From assembly GCF_008086615.1 (NCBI RefSeq), contig NZ_RXYB01000001.1, positions 248,001 through 312,000 of the forward strand: a DNA stretch of 64,000 bases. Direction: 5' to 3'. Positions 46,468 to 55,295 of the stretch are shown here, piece after piece. Each line of letters starts with the position of its first letter. Positions within the stretch are counted from its first letter, which is position 1. The position numbers were made by a program, and so were the translations under genes. This DNA comes from Acetobacterium tundrae (GTDB taxonomy: Bacteria > Bacillota > Clostridia > Eubacteriales > Eubacteriaceae). The notes under the pieces are model-generated. The model made no database searches. It saw only the letters and a program-made list of their open reading frames with translations, and was not told the origin of the DNA.

Positions 46468-46512
46468 AAGGTTTAAAAAATAAGAATAGTAGAGAAGAAA
46501 CGAGGAATGTAA

Positions 46513-47151
46513 ATGGCAACAAAGGCAGAAGTGCTGGATTTTATCCGGATTTATGCAGATAAAATGGCAGAACATCGACAAGAACTAACCGATTTAGATC
46601 AGGCAATCGGAGACGGTGATCATGGTATTAATATGAGCCGTGGTTTTAAGGCAGTGATGGAGAAATTACCGGCAGTTGAAAATAAAAGTATTGATGAGAT
46701 TCTAAAAACAGTGGGAATGACCTTGATTTCAACCGTCGGAGGCGCATCTGGCCCTCTTTACGGGACAGCTTTCATGAAAGCCGGTATGTCCACTAAAGAA
46801 AAAGAAGAATTATCCAATGAGGATGTTATCCTGGCATTTGACGAAGCCGTTGGTGGTATCCAATTTAGAGGAAAAGCTGTCAGAGGTGAAAAAACGATCT
46901 TAGACAGCATGATCCCTGCGATTGATGCCATCAAAGCCAGCATCAAAGAAGGAAAAACAATGGCAGAAGCACTGGTTGAAGCTGAAAAAGCGGCTTGGAA
47001 CGGTGTGGAATATACAAAGACTATTATCGCCACAAAAGGAAGAGCAAGTTACTTAGGCGAAAGAAGTATTGGACATCAAGACCCCGGGGCAACCTCGATG
47101 GCTTATGCTTTTCAGGCGGCCAATGAAGTTGCTCAAAAGGCAGGTAAATAG
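46513..47151 (+). CDS. dhaL: Dihydroxyacetone kinase ADP-binding subunit DhaL
   Basis: 212 residues, all-helical. DLDQAIGDGDHGINMSRGF has the aspartates that hold Mg and tightly bound ADP, and GGASGPLYGTAFMKAG and LGERSIGHQDPGATS complete the site. It passes phosphate from DhaM to dihydroxyacetone on DhaK. It lies 45 bases after dhaK. Confidence 0.95.
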   Translation: MATKAEVLDFIRIYADKMAEHRQELTDLDQAIGDGDHGINMSRGFKAVMEKLPAVENKSIDEILKTVGMTLISTVGGASGPLYGTAFMKAGMSTKEKEELSNEDVILAFDEAVGGIQFRGKAVRGEKTILDSMIPAIDAIKASIKEGKTMAEALVEAEKAAWNGVEYTKTIIATKGRASYLGERSIGHQDPGATSMAYAFQAANEVAQKAGK

Positions 47152-47154
47152 ATA

Positions 47155-47538
47155 ATGGTAGGATTTGTAGTGGTTTCCCACAGTCAGAAAATTGCTGAAG
47201 GAACGGTAGAACTTGCTAAGCAAATGGCGGCAGATGTCAAGATTTCAGCTGCCGGCGGCATGGAAGATGGCAGCATTGGGACGGATGTATCCAGAATTCT
47301 AGCCGGCATTGAAGCTGTTCAAACAGGGGATGGCGTGGTCGTTCTTGTCGATCTTGGCAGTGCTGTGATGAGCTCAGAAATGGCTATTGAAATGCTTTCA
47401 GATGGCAGCAATGTAAAAATTGTGGACGCACCCATTGTGGAAGGAACGATTTTTGGCGCTGTTCAAGCATCCATCGGATCTTCGCTTGAAGAAGTAATAG
47501 ATGTTCTAGCGGGCACAAAAAGTTATAAAAAGATTTAA
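47155..47538 (+). CDS. dhaM: Dihydroxyacetone kinase phosphotransfer subunit DhaM
   Basis: 127 residues, EIIA-mannose-like. The phosphorylated histidine is in VVSHSQKIAEG (His9), followed by GTDVSRI and VLVDLGSAVMSSEMA. It takes phosphate from HPr and re-charges DhaL-ADP. It is the single-domain form, without fused HPr or EI; those genes are not in this window. It starts four bases after dhaL. Confidence 0.94.
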   Translation: MVGFVVVSHSQKIAEGTVELAKQMAADVKISAAGGMEDGSIGTDVSRILAGIEAVQTGDGVVVLVDLGSAVMSSEMAIEMLSDGSNVKIVDAPIVEGTIFGAVQASIGSSLEEVIDVLAGTKSYKKI

Positions 47539-47555
47539 ATTGCATAATAGCATTC

Positions 47556-47585
47556 AAAAAGCACCCATAGATCGGGTGCTTTTTT
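47556..47585 (+). terminator. Intrinsic terminator after dhaM
   Basis: An 11-bp stem (AAAAAGCACCC at 47556-47566 and GGGTGCTTTTT at 47574-47584) with a T-run of six. Strong and close to the dhaM stop. Confidence 0.88.
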
Positions 47586-47828
47586 GATACGGATGACTAG
47601 GATGAAAATTGAGGTAATGCTTAGGAGAATTAAATGCATTTGAGAAAAATTGATATGATAAAGAAATGATTTTTCCTAAATTAAGCAAGAGCGAAGTTTG
47701 ATCGGTTACAATAAAGTTTAAACGAATAAAATTGTAGACTTTAGGCCGAGTTATATTTTATAGTATAAAGGTAAACGAATAATTAAAACTAAACGGTCAT
47801 CTTATGGAAACAAGTGGCAGGAGGAATG

Positions 47829-49115
47829 ATGAATACTTTTGAAAAAGGAACAAAAATAAAGTTGGAATCTGGTGATAGCGTTGAGGTGGTAAAAAAGCTT
47901 GGTGATGGCGGACAGGGGATTGTATATTTTGTGAATTACAAAAAAAAGCCCTATGCACTCAAGTGGTATTATCCAAATAAATTGAAAAATGCTCAGCAGT
48001 TCAAAGAAAATATTGTCAATAATATCAAACAAGGGCCACCCACGGAGGCTTTTATTTGGCCGCAGATGATTACTAAAAATCAAGATGACAGTTTTGGCTA
48101 TCTGATGGACCTCAGACCAATAGAATATGAAGATTTCTCGAGATTCTTAACGGCAAAAGTCAAGTTCTCAAGTGTATCAGCGGTTGTCAATGCAGCATTA
48201 AATATTGTCAATGGGTTTAGGGAGCTACACCGCTGCGGCTATAGTTATCAGGATATTAACGATGGAAATTTCTTTATCAATCCGGAAAGTGGCGAGGTTT
48301 TAATTTGTGATAATGATAACGTCGCCCAATATGGCGATAATTTAGGAATAGCGGGAAAATGTCGATATATGGCGCCGGAGGTTGTTTTGGGAGAAAAACA
48401 CCCAAGTGTTCATACGGATCGCTATTCTCTAGCCGTCACTTTGTTTTTATTGCTCTTTGTGTCCCACCCATTGGAAGGCAGCCGAACAACTTGCCCATGT
48501 ATGACTGAAAGCCTGGAAAAGAAATTCTATGGAAGTGAACCGGTTTTTATTTTTGACCCGGAAAATGACACCAATCGCCCAGTGCGAGGAATCCATAACA
48601 ATGCCATAAAATTATGGCCGATATATCCGCGATATATTCAGGAGGCCTTTGAGAAATCTTTTGGTGAAGGCCTGAAAAAAGAAAATGCCCGATTGACTGA
48701 AACACAGTGGCAGAAATTATTTCTTCGGCTAAGAGATGAAACCATTACCTGTGGATGTGGATCGGAAGTGTTTGTAGATTCCGAGGCAGACGCCATTCAA
48801 TGTATGGGATGTGGGAAGACCATCCAAACACCGCTTTTTTTGAAAGTGAAAAATAATCAGGTCGCCCTTTATCCTAAATCCAAACTGTATAAATGTCATA
48901 CGAATATCGATAGTGACGATTTCAAGGAAGAAATGGGTGAAGTCATTCAGAGTAAATCAAACCCTGGTCTATGGGGGCTTAGAAACAGTTCTAATACCAC
49001 CTGGTATATGACAACCCCGGATGGAAAACAAAAAGATGTCAGGCCAGGCGGCGTGGTGCAAATTCTTCGGGGAATCATGATCGATTTTGGAAAAAATCGC
49101 GGCGAGATTATTTAA
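47829..49115 (+). CDS. TerY-P type protein kinase with zinc ribbon and possible FHA-like tail
   Basis: About 428 residues. The kinase domain has a glycine loop GDGGQGIVY (25-33), K45 in YALKWYYP, and a catalytic loop YQDINDGN (D142, N147) in place of HRD, with DND (161-163) in place of DFG; catalytic residues are kept. A zinc ribbon follows with C308, C310, C325 and C328. The last 60 residues (NPGLWGLRNSSNTTWY, RPGGVVQILRG) look like an FHA-type beta domain. With the vWA and PP2C genes downstream it matches the TerY-P triad. ATG 47829 follows AGGAGG by four bases; ATG 47826 is an alternative. The 290-base gap upstream holds the dhaM terminator and no clear promoter. Confidence 0.82.
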   Translation: MNTFEKGTKIKLESGDSVEVVKKLGDGGQGIVYFVNYKKKPYALKWYYPNKLKNAQQFKENIVNNIKQGPPTEAFIWPQMITKNQDDSFGYLMDLRPIEYEDFSRFLTAKVKFSSVSAVVNAALNIVNGFRELHRCGYSYQDINDGNFFINPESGEVLICDNDNVAQYGDNLGIAGKCRYMAPEVVLGEKHPSVHTDRYSLAVTLFLLLFVSHPLEGSRTTCPCMTESLEKKFYGSEPVFIFDPENDTNRPVRGIHNNAIKLWPIYPRYIQEAFEKSFGEGLKKENARLTETQWQKLFLRLRDETITCGCGSEVFVDSEADAIQCMGCGKTIQTPLFLKVKNNQVALYPKSKLYKCHTNIDSDDFKEEMGEVIQSKSNPGLWGLRNSSNTTWYMTTPDGKQKDVRPGGVVQILRGIMIDFGKNRGEII

Positions 49116-49169
49116 TTGCCTTGATCAACAAAAAAATCGTCCAAAATATAAATTTTAAGGAGTGTAAAA

Positions 49170-49901
49170 ATGGGAATTTATGATGAATTATGTGGGGGGA
49201 TAGCCAGAAGAACGATGGTTTTATTCTTTCTTGTAGATACATCAGGAAGCATGGCCGGTTCAAAAATCGGAGCGGTTAATGAAGCAATTAATGATATAGT
49301 TCCTGAACTTAGAGATATTTCTGATAATAATGCCGATGCGCAGATAAAGATTGCAGTTTTAGAGTTTAACAGCGGCGCTGAGTGGTTATATCCTAACCCT
49401 ATTGAGGCAGAAAATTTCGAATGGGATTATCTGGATGTCGGAGGCGTCACTGATTTAGGCACCGCTTTTACAATGTTGGATGAAAAACTATCCCGCAATG
49501 AATTTATGAGTGATGTTGCCGGGTCTTTTGCTCCTGCCATTTTTCTCATGTCTGATGGACAACCCACCGATCATTATGAAAAGGGACTGGCAAAACTTAA
49601 AGAAAATAATTGGTATAAAAATGCCATCAAAGTAGCGGTAGCAATTGGAGACGATGCCGATCAGGATGTGTTAAAGGATTTTACCGGGAATAGTGAGAGT
49701 GTCTTAACTGCGCGAAATCCGGAAGCACTTAAAAAAATGATAACTTTTGTCAGTGTTACAGCATCGAAAATTGGCAGCCAAAGCAGCAGTGTGGGATTTT
49801 CAGGAAAATCATCCGCCCCCAGTAAGCAGGATAATTTTGTCGAACAGATTCAAGATTTCAATGCGGATATTTTTGATGACGATGCGGAAATCGAATGGTA
49901 A
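49170..49901 (+). CDS. TerY-like von Willebrand factor A domain protein
   Basis: 243 residues. The MIDAS metal site is DTSGS (D23, S25, S27), followed by VGGVTDLGTAF and LMSDGQPTDH. It lacks a signal peptide and membrane segment, so it is cytosolic. TerY-type vWA proteins are thought to bring partners together through a metal-dependent contact and may be the phosphorylated or scaffolding part of a kinase/PP2C set. GGAG lies ahead of ATG 49170, 54 bases after the kinase gene. The tail (about 200-243) is Ser-rich then acidic. Confidence 0.85.
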   Translation: MGIYDELCGGIARRTMVLFFLVDTSGSMAGSKIGAVNEAINDIVPELRDISDNNADAQIKIAVLEFNSGAEWLYPNPIEAENFEWDYLDVGGVTDLGTAFTMLDEKLSRNEFMSDVAGSFAPAIFLMSDGQPTDHYEKGLAKLKENNWYKNAIKVAVAIGDDADQDVLKDFTGNSESVLTARNPEALKKMITFVSVTASKIGSQSSSVGFSGKSSAPSKQDNFVEQIQDFNADIFDDDAEIEW

Positions 49902-49936
49902 CCAATGTTCGTTTTTTGAAAGGGGGGTCAGTATAA

Positions 49937-50902
49937 TTGGATGAATTACAAGCGTTTGATCTGTCAGTGATCGGTTATAGTCATATTAAAAAGAGCAAAA
50001 TATGTCAGGATAGCGCCGTGAGCTTTTATGATAAAGACATGGCGGTGGCGATAGTCTGTGATGGCCATGGGGGAAATAAATACTTTCGCAGTCATCGCGG
50101 ATCTCAATTTGCGGCGACAATCACTCTTGATTCGATTAAAGCATTTATGAGCTACGAAAATCAGATTTTGGAAGAGCTAAGAGCCGATCCGGATAAGGTT
50201 TTAGGGCAGCTGAAAAAGAATATCATCTCTAACTGGAACAATGCTGTCAATACAGATGCTGATGAAAACCCCTTTTCGGAAGAAGAACTGGTTGCGTTAT
50301 CCGGTGCCGATCGACTGATATTTGAAAATAAATTTGAACTGGAATCCGCCTATGGCACCACCATTATTGCCTTTGTTTTAAGCAAAAACTTTTGTTTTGG
50401 GCTGCAAATTGGAGATGGAAAATGTTGTGCCATTTGTGAAAACGGCGAAATTATCCAACCCATACCATGGGATCATAAATGCGTTCTTAATGTGACCACT
50501 TCGATATGCAATACCGATGCTTATGCAAACTTTCGGCATTACTATAGTGAATCATTGCCTCTGGCTGTTTTTGTTGGAACGGACGGAATTGATGATTCAT
50601 TTGCCGGCATCGAGAATCTGTACGATTTTTACAAGAAAATAACTCTTTCCTTTAATTCGTCAGATTTTGAGGCCGCTGTCGCTGAGCTCCAGGAGTTTTT
50701 GCCGCAGTTATCAGAAAAGGGCAGTGGGGATGACGTTTCCGTCGCCGGTATTTTAAATATAAAGGGAAAAAATATAATCGAAAATTTATTTGTTCCCTCC
50801 AAATATGAGATTTTATCAGAAGAAATAAGTGAAGTTACCGTTGATAGTGCAATGATAGATGAAGCAGTTTCTGAAGAGCTGGATGAAATTGAAGATAATT
50901 AA
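49937..50902 (+). CDS. PP2C-type phosphatase of the TerY-P triad
   Basis: 321 residues from TTG 49937, behind AGGGGGG with nine bases spacing. It has CQDS near residue 25, CDGHGG (41-46, metal ligands), QIGDGKCCAI (GDG near 159-161) and GTDGIDDSF (214-222), then GDDVSVAGIL. It is longer and more divergent than the PrpC encoded at 16.3 kb and lacks membrane segments. It probably opposes the kinase encoded two genes upstream. Confidence 0.85.
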   Translation: MDELQAFDLSVIGYSHIKKSKICQDSAVSFYDKDMAVAIVCDGHGGNKYFRSHRGSQFAATITLDSIKAFMSYENQILEELRADPDKVLGQLKKNIISNWNNAVNTDADENPFSEEELVALSGADRLIFENKFELESAYGTTIIAFVLSKNFCFGLQIGDGKCCAICENGEIIQPIPWDHKCVLNVTTSICNTDAYANFRHYYSESLPLAVFVGTDGIDDSFAGIENLYDFYKKITLSFNSSDFEAAVAELQEFLPQLSEKGSGDDVSVAGILNIKGKNIIENLFVPSKYEILSEEISEVTVDSAMIDEAVSEELDEIEDN

Positions 50903-50948
50903 ATGAATGGATGATTTGGAAATGGCAGTCATAAGGTAGAGGTGTATT

Positions 50949-52625
50949 ATGAAATGCAGTAAATGTGGGGGAGAATGGAATCCACCGGAAGGAATTGACG
51001 GATCAATCTGTCCGTTTTGCTATTCGAAAATTAACATTAACGTTGGCCATCATGATAGTCCCAAGGCAAGTGAGATACTAAGGCTGATTAAAAATGAATA
51101 TGGAACGGAAGTTTTTCTAGAAAAGAAAAGGATGAGAGGTCTCCTGGCGGATTATTTTTCCAAAGATCTCAAGACAAAAAAAATCTTAACACTAGCTGTG
51201 CAAGAAAATATTCCCGAAAAACTTCTGAATTTAAAAAATCTTACCCGGCCTGAAGGGGAATTAAAACTTCAGCAGATTATATTCTATTTTAGCTATGAAA
51301 ACAGCCTGGTAAAAGAAATAGCCTTGGAAACGGTGCAAACTTATATGGATGTTTTAGAGGTATTGGAGGAGCCTGACTGTCTTACCGAAACGATAGCCGA
51401 TTTTGCTAATTTACAAGACGATGTTATTGATGACAGATTGCTAAAAGTAACGTTTGGAGAAATCCCGGTCGTAGAACAGCTATCGGAAGGAAATCTAAAA
51501 ACAGAGAATGATATTGAAGAGCTTTTATCAGAAGAGAATCTGATGGAAGAGAAATCACGTGCGATTATTAAAGAAAAACCATCAGGTTTTATAAGCGTTG
51601 CAGCTGGCTCGGAGCATAGTCTCGCCATTGATAAAGATGGCTCGCTGTGGACTTGGGGACGAAATTATTTTGGTCAGCTGGGAGATGGAACAAACAGGGA
51701 TTCAAACGTTCCGGTTTGCATCATTGCCGGTGATATTGCTGAGCTTTCAGCCATTGCAGACTTTACCTACGCTCTGGGAACCGATGGTTCCTTATGGGGC
51801 TGGGGATACAATCAGGAGGGCGAAATCGGGAATGGCACATTAGCAAACAGCTCGTTTCCTGTTTGTGTTATTAAGAAGAACGTAGTTCAGGCAGCGGCCG
51901 GAAACGCCCATGGCTTAGCCATCAAAACAGATGGTTCACTATGGGCATGGGGGAATAATCAATATGGTCAGCTGGGAGACCACACAAAGTTTTCCCGAAA
52001 GACACCTAAGCGGATATATCCAGGTGATGTTAAAAAAATTGCAGCTGGATTTGGTCACTCCCTGATCATCAAAAGTGACGGCTCGTTATGGAGCTGGGGA
52101 GATAATCAATACGGTCAATTAGGAGATGGAACTGAGATTGATGTCAATCATCCTCAATGCATTATACCGGATAACGTCGTTGCCATCGCTTCAGGATTTC
52201 ATCATTCCCTGGCCATCAAAAGTGACGGCTCGTTATGGAGCTGGGGATACAATCAATTTGGACAATTAGGAGATGGCACAGAAATTAATGGGAACAATCC
52301 AAGGTGTATTATTTCCGATAGCGTCGTTAAAATAGCTGCGGGGTTCCATCATTCATTAGCGATTAAAAAGGACGGCTCGTTATGGACATGGGGATATAAT
52401 AAATTTGGTCAACTCGGCGATGGCACGCAAATAAATCGGAACAGCCCTCAATGTATTTTATCTGCCGATATCGTTGATATTGATGGAGGTGGACTTCATT
52501 CCTTAGCAGTGAAGGAGGATGGTTCCTTATGGGCCTGGGGTTGTAACGGAGACGGAGAATTGGGGGACGGAACCACCAACGATGCAATAATTCCCGAGTG
52601 TGTTGCAAAGCCAATTATTAAGTAA
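50949..52625 (+). CDS. Zinc-ribbon and RCC1 beta-propeller protein
   Basis: 558 residues. The N-terminal zinc ribbon has C3, C6, C21 and C24. The middle part (about 30-210) is charged and helical, resembling helical repeats. From about 213 to the end are seven RCC1-type blades, each with HSLAIK.DGSLW.WG and GQLGDGT or close variants, enough for a closed seven-blade propeller. There is no signal peptide, so it should be cytosolic. It lies 46 bases after the PP2C gene, in the same direction, and is probably part of that operon. RCC1 propellers bind proteins or nucleic acids; the partner here is unknown. The zinc ribbon recalls that of the kinase at 47.8 kb. Confidence 0.85.
   Translation: MKCSKCGGEWNPPEGIDGSICPFCYSKININVGHHDSPKASEILRLIKNEYGTEVFLEKKRMRGLLADYFSKDLKTKKILTLAVQENIPEKLLNLKNLTRPEGELKLQQIIFYFSYENSLVKEIALETVQTYMDVLEVLEEPDCLTETIADFANLQDDVIDDRLLKVTFGEIPVVEQLSEGNLKTENDIEELLSEENLMEEKSRAIIKEKPSGFISVAAGSEHSLAIDKDGSLWTWGRNYFGQLGDGTNRDSNVPVCIIAGDIAELSAIADFTYALGTDGSLWGWGYNQEGEIGNGTLANSSFPVCVIKKNVVQAAAGNAHGLAIKTDGSLWAWGNNQYGQLGDHTKFSRKTPKRIYPGDVKKIAAGFGHSLIIKSDGSLWSWGDNQYGQLGDGTEIDVNHPQCIIPDNVVAIASGFHHSLAIKSDGSLWSWGYNQFGQLGDGTEINGNNPRCIISDSVVKIAAGFHHSLAIKKDGSLWTWGYNKFGQLGDGTQINRNSPQCILSADIVDIDGGGLHSLAVKEDGSLWAWGCNGDGELGDGTTNDAIIPECVAKPIIK
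51588..52620 (+). repeat. Seven tandem RCC1 blade repeats of about 147-150 bases
   Basis: Seven coding repeats of 49-50 residues. Repeats four and five share a 34-base perfect match (52067-52100 and 52214-52247, exactly 147 bases apart), beyond what protein conservation needs. This points to recent duplication or gene conversion within the array. Confidence 0.85.
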
Positions 52626-52704
52626 TGGCTTCAGATTTTGATAAAATATGATAGTGAGTTTTAGAGACAATCTTAACAGCGGGATTAAAAAAACGAGAAA
52701 TGTC

Positions 52705-53934
52705 TCAATCTTCTCTTACTTTACGTAAAAATGGTTTTTTGGTTACAATCAGCCAACATCCGCCAGCAAAAAGTCCCAGGAAAATGTTGAGAGCACCAAT
52801 GATCAGAATAAGGTGATCCATGTTAAATGATATAATAATCATACCCAAGCTACCCATAATGGTTGCAAAAGAACCCATCAGCGAAGATGCTGATCCAGTA
52901 TCTCCGACTTGTTGATCCAGCATAAGATATGCACTGGGGGGTCGGGAGCAACTGCCTGCAAGTGTCGCAGGAAAGAGGGCGAGAGCAAAGATCCATGGAC
53001 TGAGATGACCTAACAATACAATAGCCACTCCACTTAAAACGGTAACAATAAAACAAAGATTAATGATTGAAAACCGTTTGAAATGGCTTGACAGCTTAAT
53101 ATAAATTAATGGTCCCAGAAGCATTGCCATGGCATTAAAAGCAAAAAAGTAACTGTAAACCTGGCTGCTTAAACCAAAGTCATTTTGGAAGATATATGAA
53201 GATGATGAGATAAAGGCTAATGAGGCAATACTGGACATTGAAAAAATAAGAAGCAGAGAAGTAAATCCCGGATTTTTTAGAACCACGCCAAGGCGTCCTA
53301 AGGTATGTAAGATACTACCAGTGCTTCGAGTAACCAGAGTTTCCTGGAAGACAATTGAACCGGTAAGGATGATAATTCCCAAAACCCCTTGAATGATAAA
53401 AACACCCCGCCATGAGGTAAAGGTCAGTAAAAGAGCACCGATTACGGGTGCGACAGCGGGTATAATAACAACCATAGATTGTACAAAGGCCAAGGTTTCT
53501 TCACGTTTTCTGTCCTGATACACATCTTTTACGATAGCAGTTGCGACAGCACTGGCAGAACCACCTCCAATTGCTTGTAAAACCCGAAAAAATATGAGTT
53601 GATAGATGTTAAATGAAGCAGCACATAAAAAGCTTGCAATGGCATAGCCAGTGATCCCAATGAGTAAGATGGGACGACGCCCATATTTATCACTGAGGGG
53701 CCCCCAAATTAGAATCCCAAGGCTGAAGAAAACAAAGAACAAAATCAGTGTGAGGTTTGTCAGATATTCTGGGACATTAAAATAGGTTGTCATAGTTGGT
53801 AATGAGGGTAGATACAGATCCGTTGACAAGGGTGCAAAGGCGCTTAATAATACTAAAAATATGATCATACCACGATTGCCTAGATATTTTTGCTTGGTGG
53901 TAGTTTCATTTTCAGATTGCTTTATTTTATCCAT
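52705..53934 (-). CDS. Bcr/CflA family MFS multidrug exporter
   Basis: 409 residues with twelve likely membrane segments. The family motif STDLYLPSLP lies in the first segment, the MFS motif A GPLSDKYGRRPILLIG follows the second, and RVLQAIGGGSASAVATAIVKD and VAPVIGALLL are typical of the drug:H+ antiporter-1 Bcr/CflA group. It sits in the cytoplasmic membrane; substrates could be drugs or natural compounds. It converges with the RCC1 gene. Confidence 0.92.
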   Translation of the reverse strand: MDKIKQSENETTTKQKYLGNRGMIIFLVLLSAFAPLSTDLYLPSLPTMTTYFNVPEYLTNLTLILFFVFFSLGILIWGPLSDKYGRRPILLIGITGYAIASFLCAASFNIYQLIFFRVLQAIGGGSASAVATAIVKDVYQDRKREETLAFVQSMVVIIPAVAPVIGALLLTFTSWRGVFIIQGVLGIIILTGSIVFQETLVTRSTGSILHTLGRLGVVLKNPGFTSLLLIFSMSSIASLAFISSSSYIFQNDFGLSSQVYSYFFAFNAMAMLLGPLIYIKLSSHFKRFSIINLCFIVTVLSGVAIVLLGHLSPWIFALALFPATLAGSCSRPPSAYLMLDQQVGDTGSASSLMGSFATIMGSLGMIIISFNMDHLILIIGALNIFLGLFAGGCWLIVTKKPFLRKVRED

Positions 53935-53972
53935 TATTTTCTCTCATTCTTTAAAAATTAGTTCTACCTAAT

Positions 53973-54000
53973 ATTATAAAGTTTTTTTAAATTTATACAA
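53973..54000 (-). promoter_or_regulatory. Promoter and possible operator for the MFS gene
   Basis: On the minus strand TTGTAT (54000-53995) and TATAAT (53978-53973) are 16 bases apart. Directly downstream, over the expected start of transcription, an inverted repeat ATTAG-N6-CTAAT lies at 53957-53972, which may bind a regulator; no regulator gene is adjacent. Confidence 0.5.
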
Positions 54001-54231
54001 GGTTATTATTAAAACAATAATTCTAAGCTTTTAGACAAGACTAAATCTTTCAATACATACGAGAAACGACGTTAGTAATCTGAATGAAAATAGTTGAAAA
54101 TAAATGGTATAGAGAGTATACTTTAAATAGAAAGCTGAATTTTGGTAAATATATTTAGCTAAAAAGTAATCGGTTAAATGTGAAATTTGTTTGTTTGAAA
54201 TTAAAAAATATGCAATATTGGAGGAAAAGAA

Positions 54232-54504
54232 ATGTTAAATAATTATATGGAAAATACCGTGGATGCTTTTTTACCCCATCTTATTGCTAAATATCCTGAT
54301 ATATGCAAATGTGAAAGATGTATTGAAGATATTAAGGCAATTGCTTTAAACAACCTAAAACCAGCTTACTATGTAACACAAGAAGGACTGCTATATTCGA
54401 AAGTTGATGAAATGACAACCCAATATAAGGCCGATCTTACCAGTGAGTTGACCAAAGCAATCGATATTGTCAGCCAGAATCCGAGACATAACAAATTAAT
54501 CTAA
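54232..54504 (+). CDS. ComFB-like late competence protein
   Basis: 90 residues. YMENTVDAFLPHL, then CKCERCIEDIKAIALNNLKPAYY match the ComFB family, including the cysteine pair. ComFB lies in the comF operon in Bacillus; related proteins elsewhere have been found to bind cyclic dinucleotides. Here it stands alone with no comFA or comFC. GGAGG lies ahead of ATG 54232. The 297 bases upstream hold the divergent MFS promoter. Confidence 0.85.
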   Translation: MLNNYMENTVDAFLPHLIAKYPDICKCERCIEDIKAIALNNLKPAYYVTQEGLLYSKVDEMTTQYKADLTSELTKAIDIVSQNPRHNKLI

Positions 54505-54635
54505 TTTAGTATTAACAAGATCGTGAAAAGTTATTAATCGATGTGATCTTATTGCTGATGCCGCTTAAACCCGAATAAATTGTTTTTGTTGAGTAGTTTT
54601 ATTTGTGATTTAATATTAAACAAGGGTGTGTAAGT

Positions 54636-55160
54636 ATGAAACTGAAAATTAAATTGGGCGATATTACAAAAGTAAAAGCAGCTGCGATCGTAAATGCGGC
54701 AAACAATTCTCTTTTAGGGGGAGGGGGCGTGGATGGCACCATTCATCGTATTGCAGGGCCAGAACTGCTTGCAGAATGCCGTAGTCTGGGTGGATGTGAA
54801 ACAGGGAAGGCCAAGATAACAAAGGGCTATAATTTACCTGCAGACTATGTGATCCATACCGTTGGTCCGGTTTGGCAGGGAGGAAACCACCAAGAGATCG
54901 AACTTTTGGCAAGCTGCTATGTAAATAGTCTGACTTTGGCTGAAGAATATCACTGCAAACAAGTGGCGTTTCCTTCTATCAGCACTGGTATATATCATTT
55001 TCCCATTGAAAAGGCGGCCGAAATTGCAGTGTCAGCCATCTTAAACTATGGGGAAAATCATCCAGAAATTCAGTTAGTTGAAATGATATGTTTTGATGAA
55101 ACAACAAAAAAACACTTTGACCAGGCATTGAAAAAATATTTAAATGGTACTAGACAGTGA
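54636..55160 (+). CDS. Macro-domain protein (ADP-ribose binding, MacroD-type)
   Basis: 174 residues. AAIVNAANNSLLGGGGVDGTIHRIAG is shown by its core VNAANNSLLGGGGVDG (residues about 20-35), followed by VIHTVGPVW and FPSISTGIYHFP. This is the O-acetyl-ADP-ribose deacetylase / ADP-ribosyl hydrolase class with the substrate loop and catalytic Asn-Asp intact. It could clear ADP-ribose esters or reverse ADP-ribosylation. There is no sirtuin or ADP-ribosyltransferase nearby. Confidence 0.93.
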   Translation: MKLKIKLGDITKVKAAAIVNAANNSLLGGGGVDGTIHRIAGPELLAECRSLGGCETGKAKITKGYNLPADYVIHTVGPVWQGGNHQEIELLASCYVNSLTLAEEYHCKQVAFPSISTGIYHFPIEKAAEIAVSAILNYGENHPEIQLVEMICFDETTKKHFDQALKKYLNGTRQ

Positions 55161-55295
55161 AAATATTCCATAAATGGAGAAATGATTTCCTACCAAGTTA
55201 TAAGAAGGCCGATCAGAGGTTTTGTTTGACGAAAAAAGGGGTATAAAAAATATTGAGTATATTTAAAATAAGTCAATAAAAAAATGGGGGATATT

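Noticed and set aside
47732-47764. Promoter for the TerY-P cassette
   Set aside because: TTGTAG and TATAGT are visible but 21 bases apart, and a nearer TATATT leaves only 14. The region must hold a promoter, but I cannot fix it.
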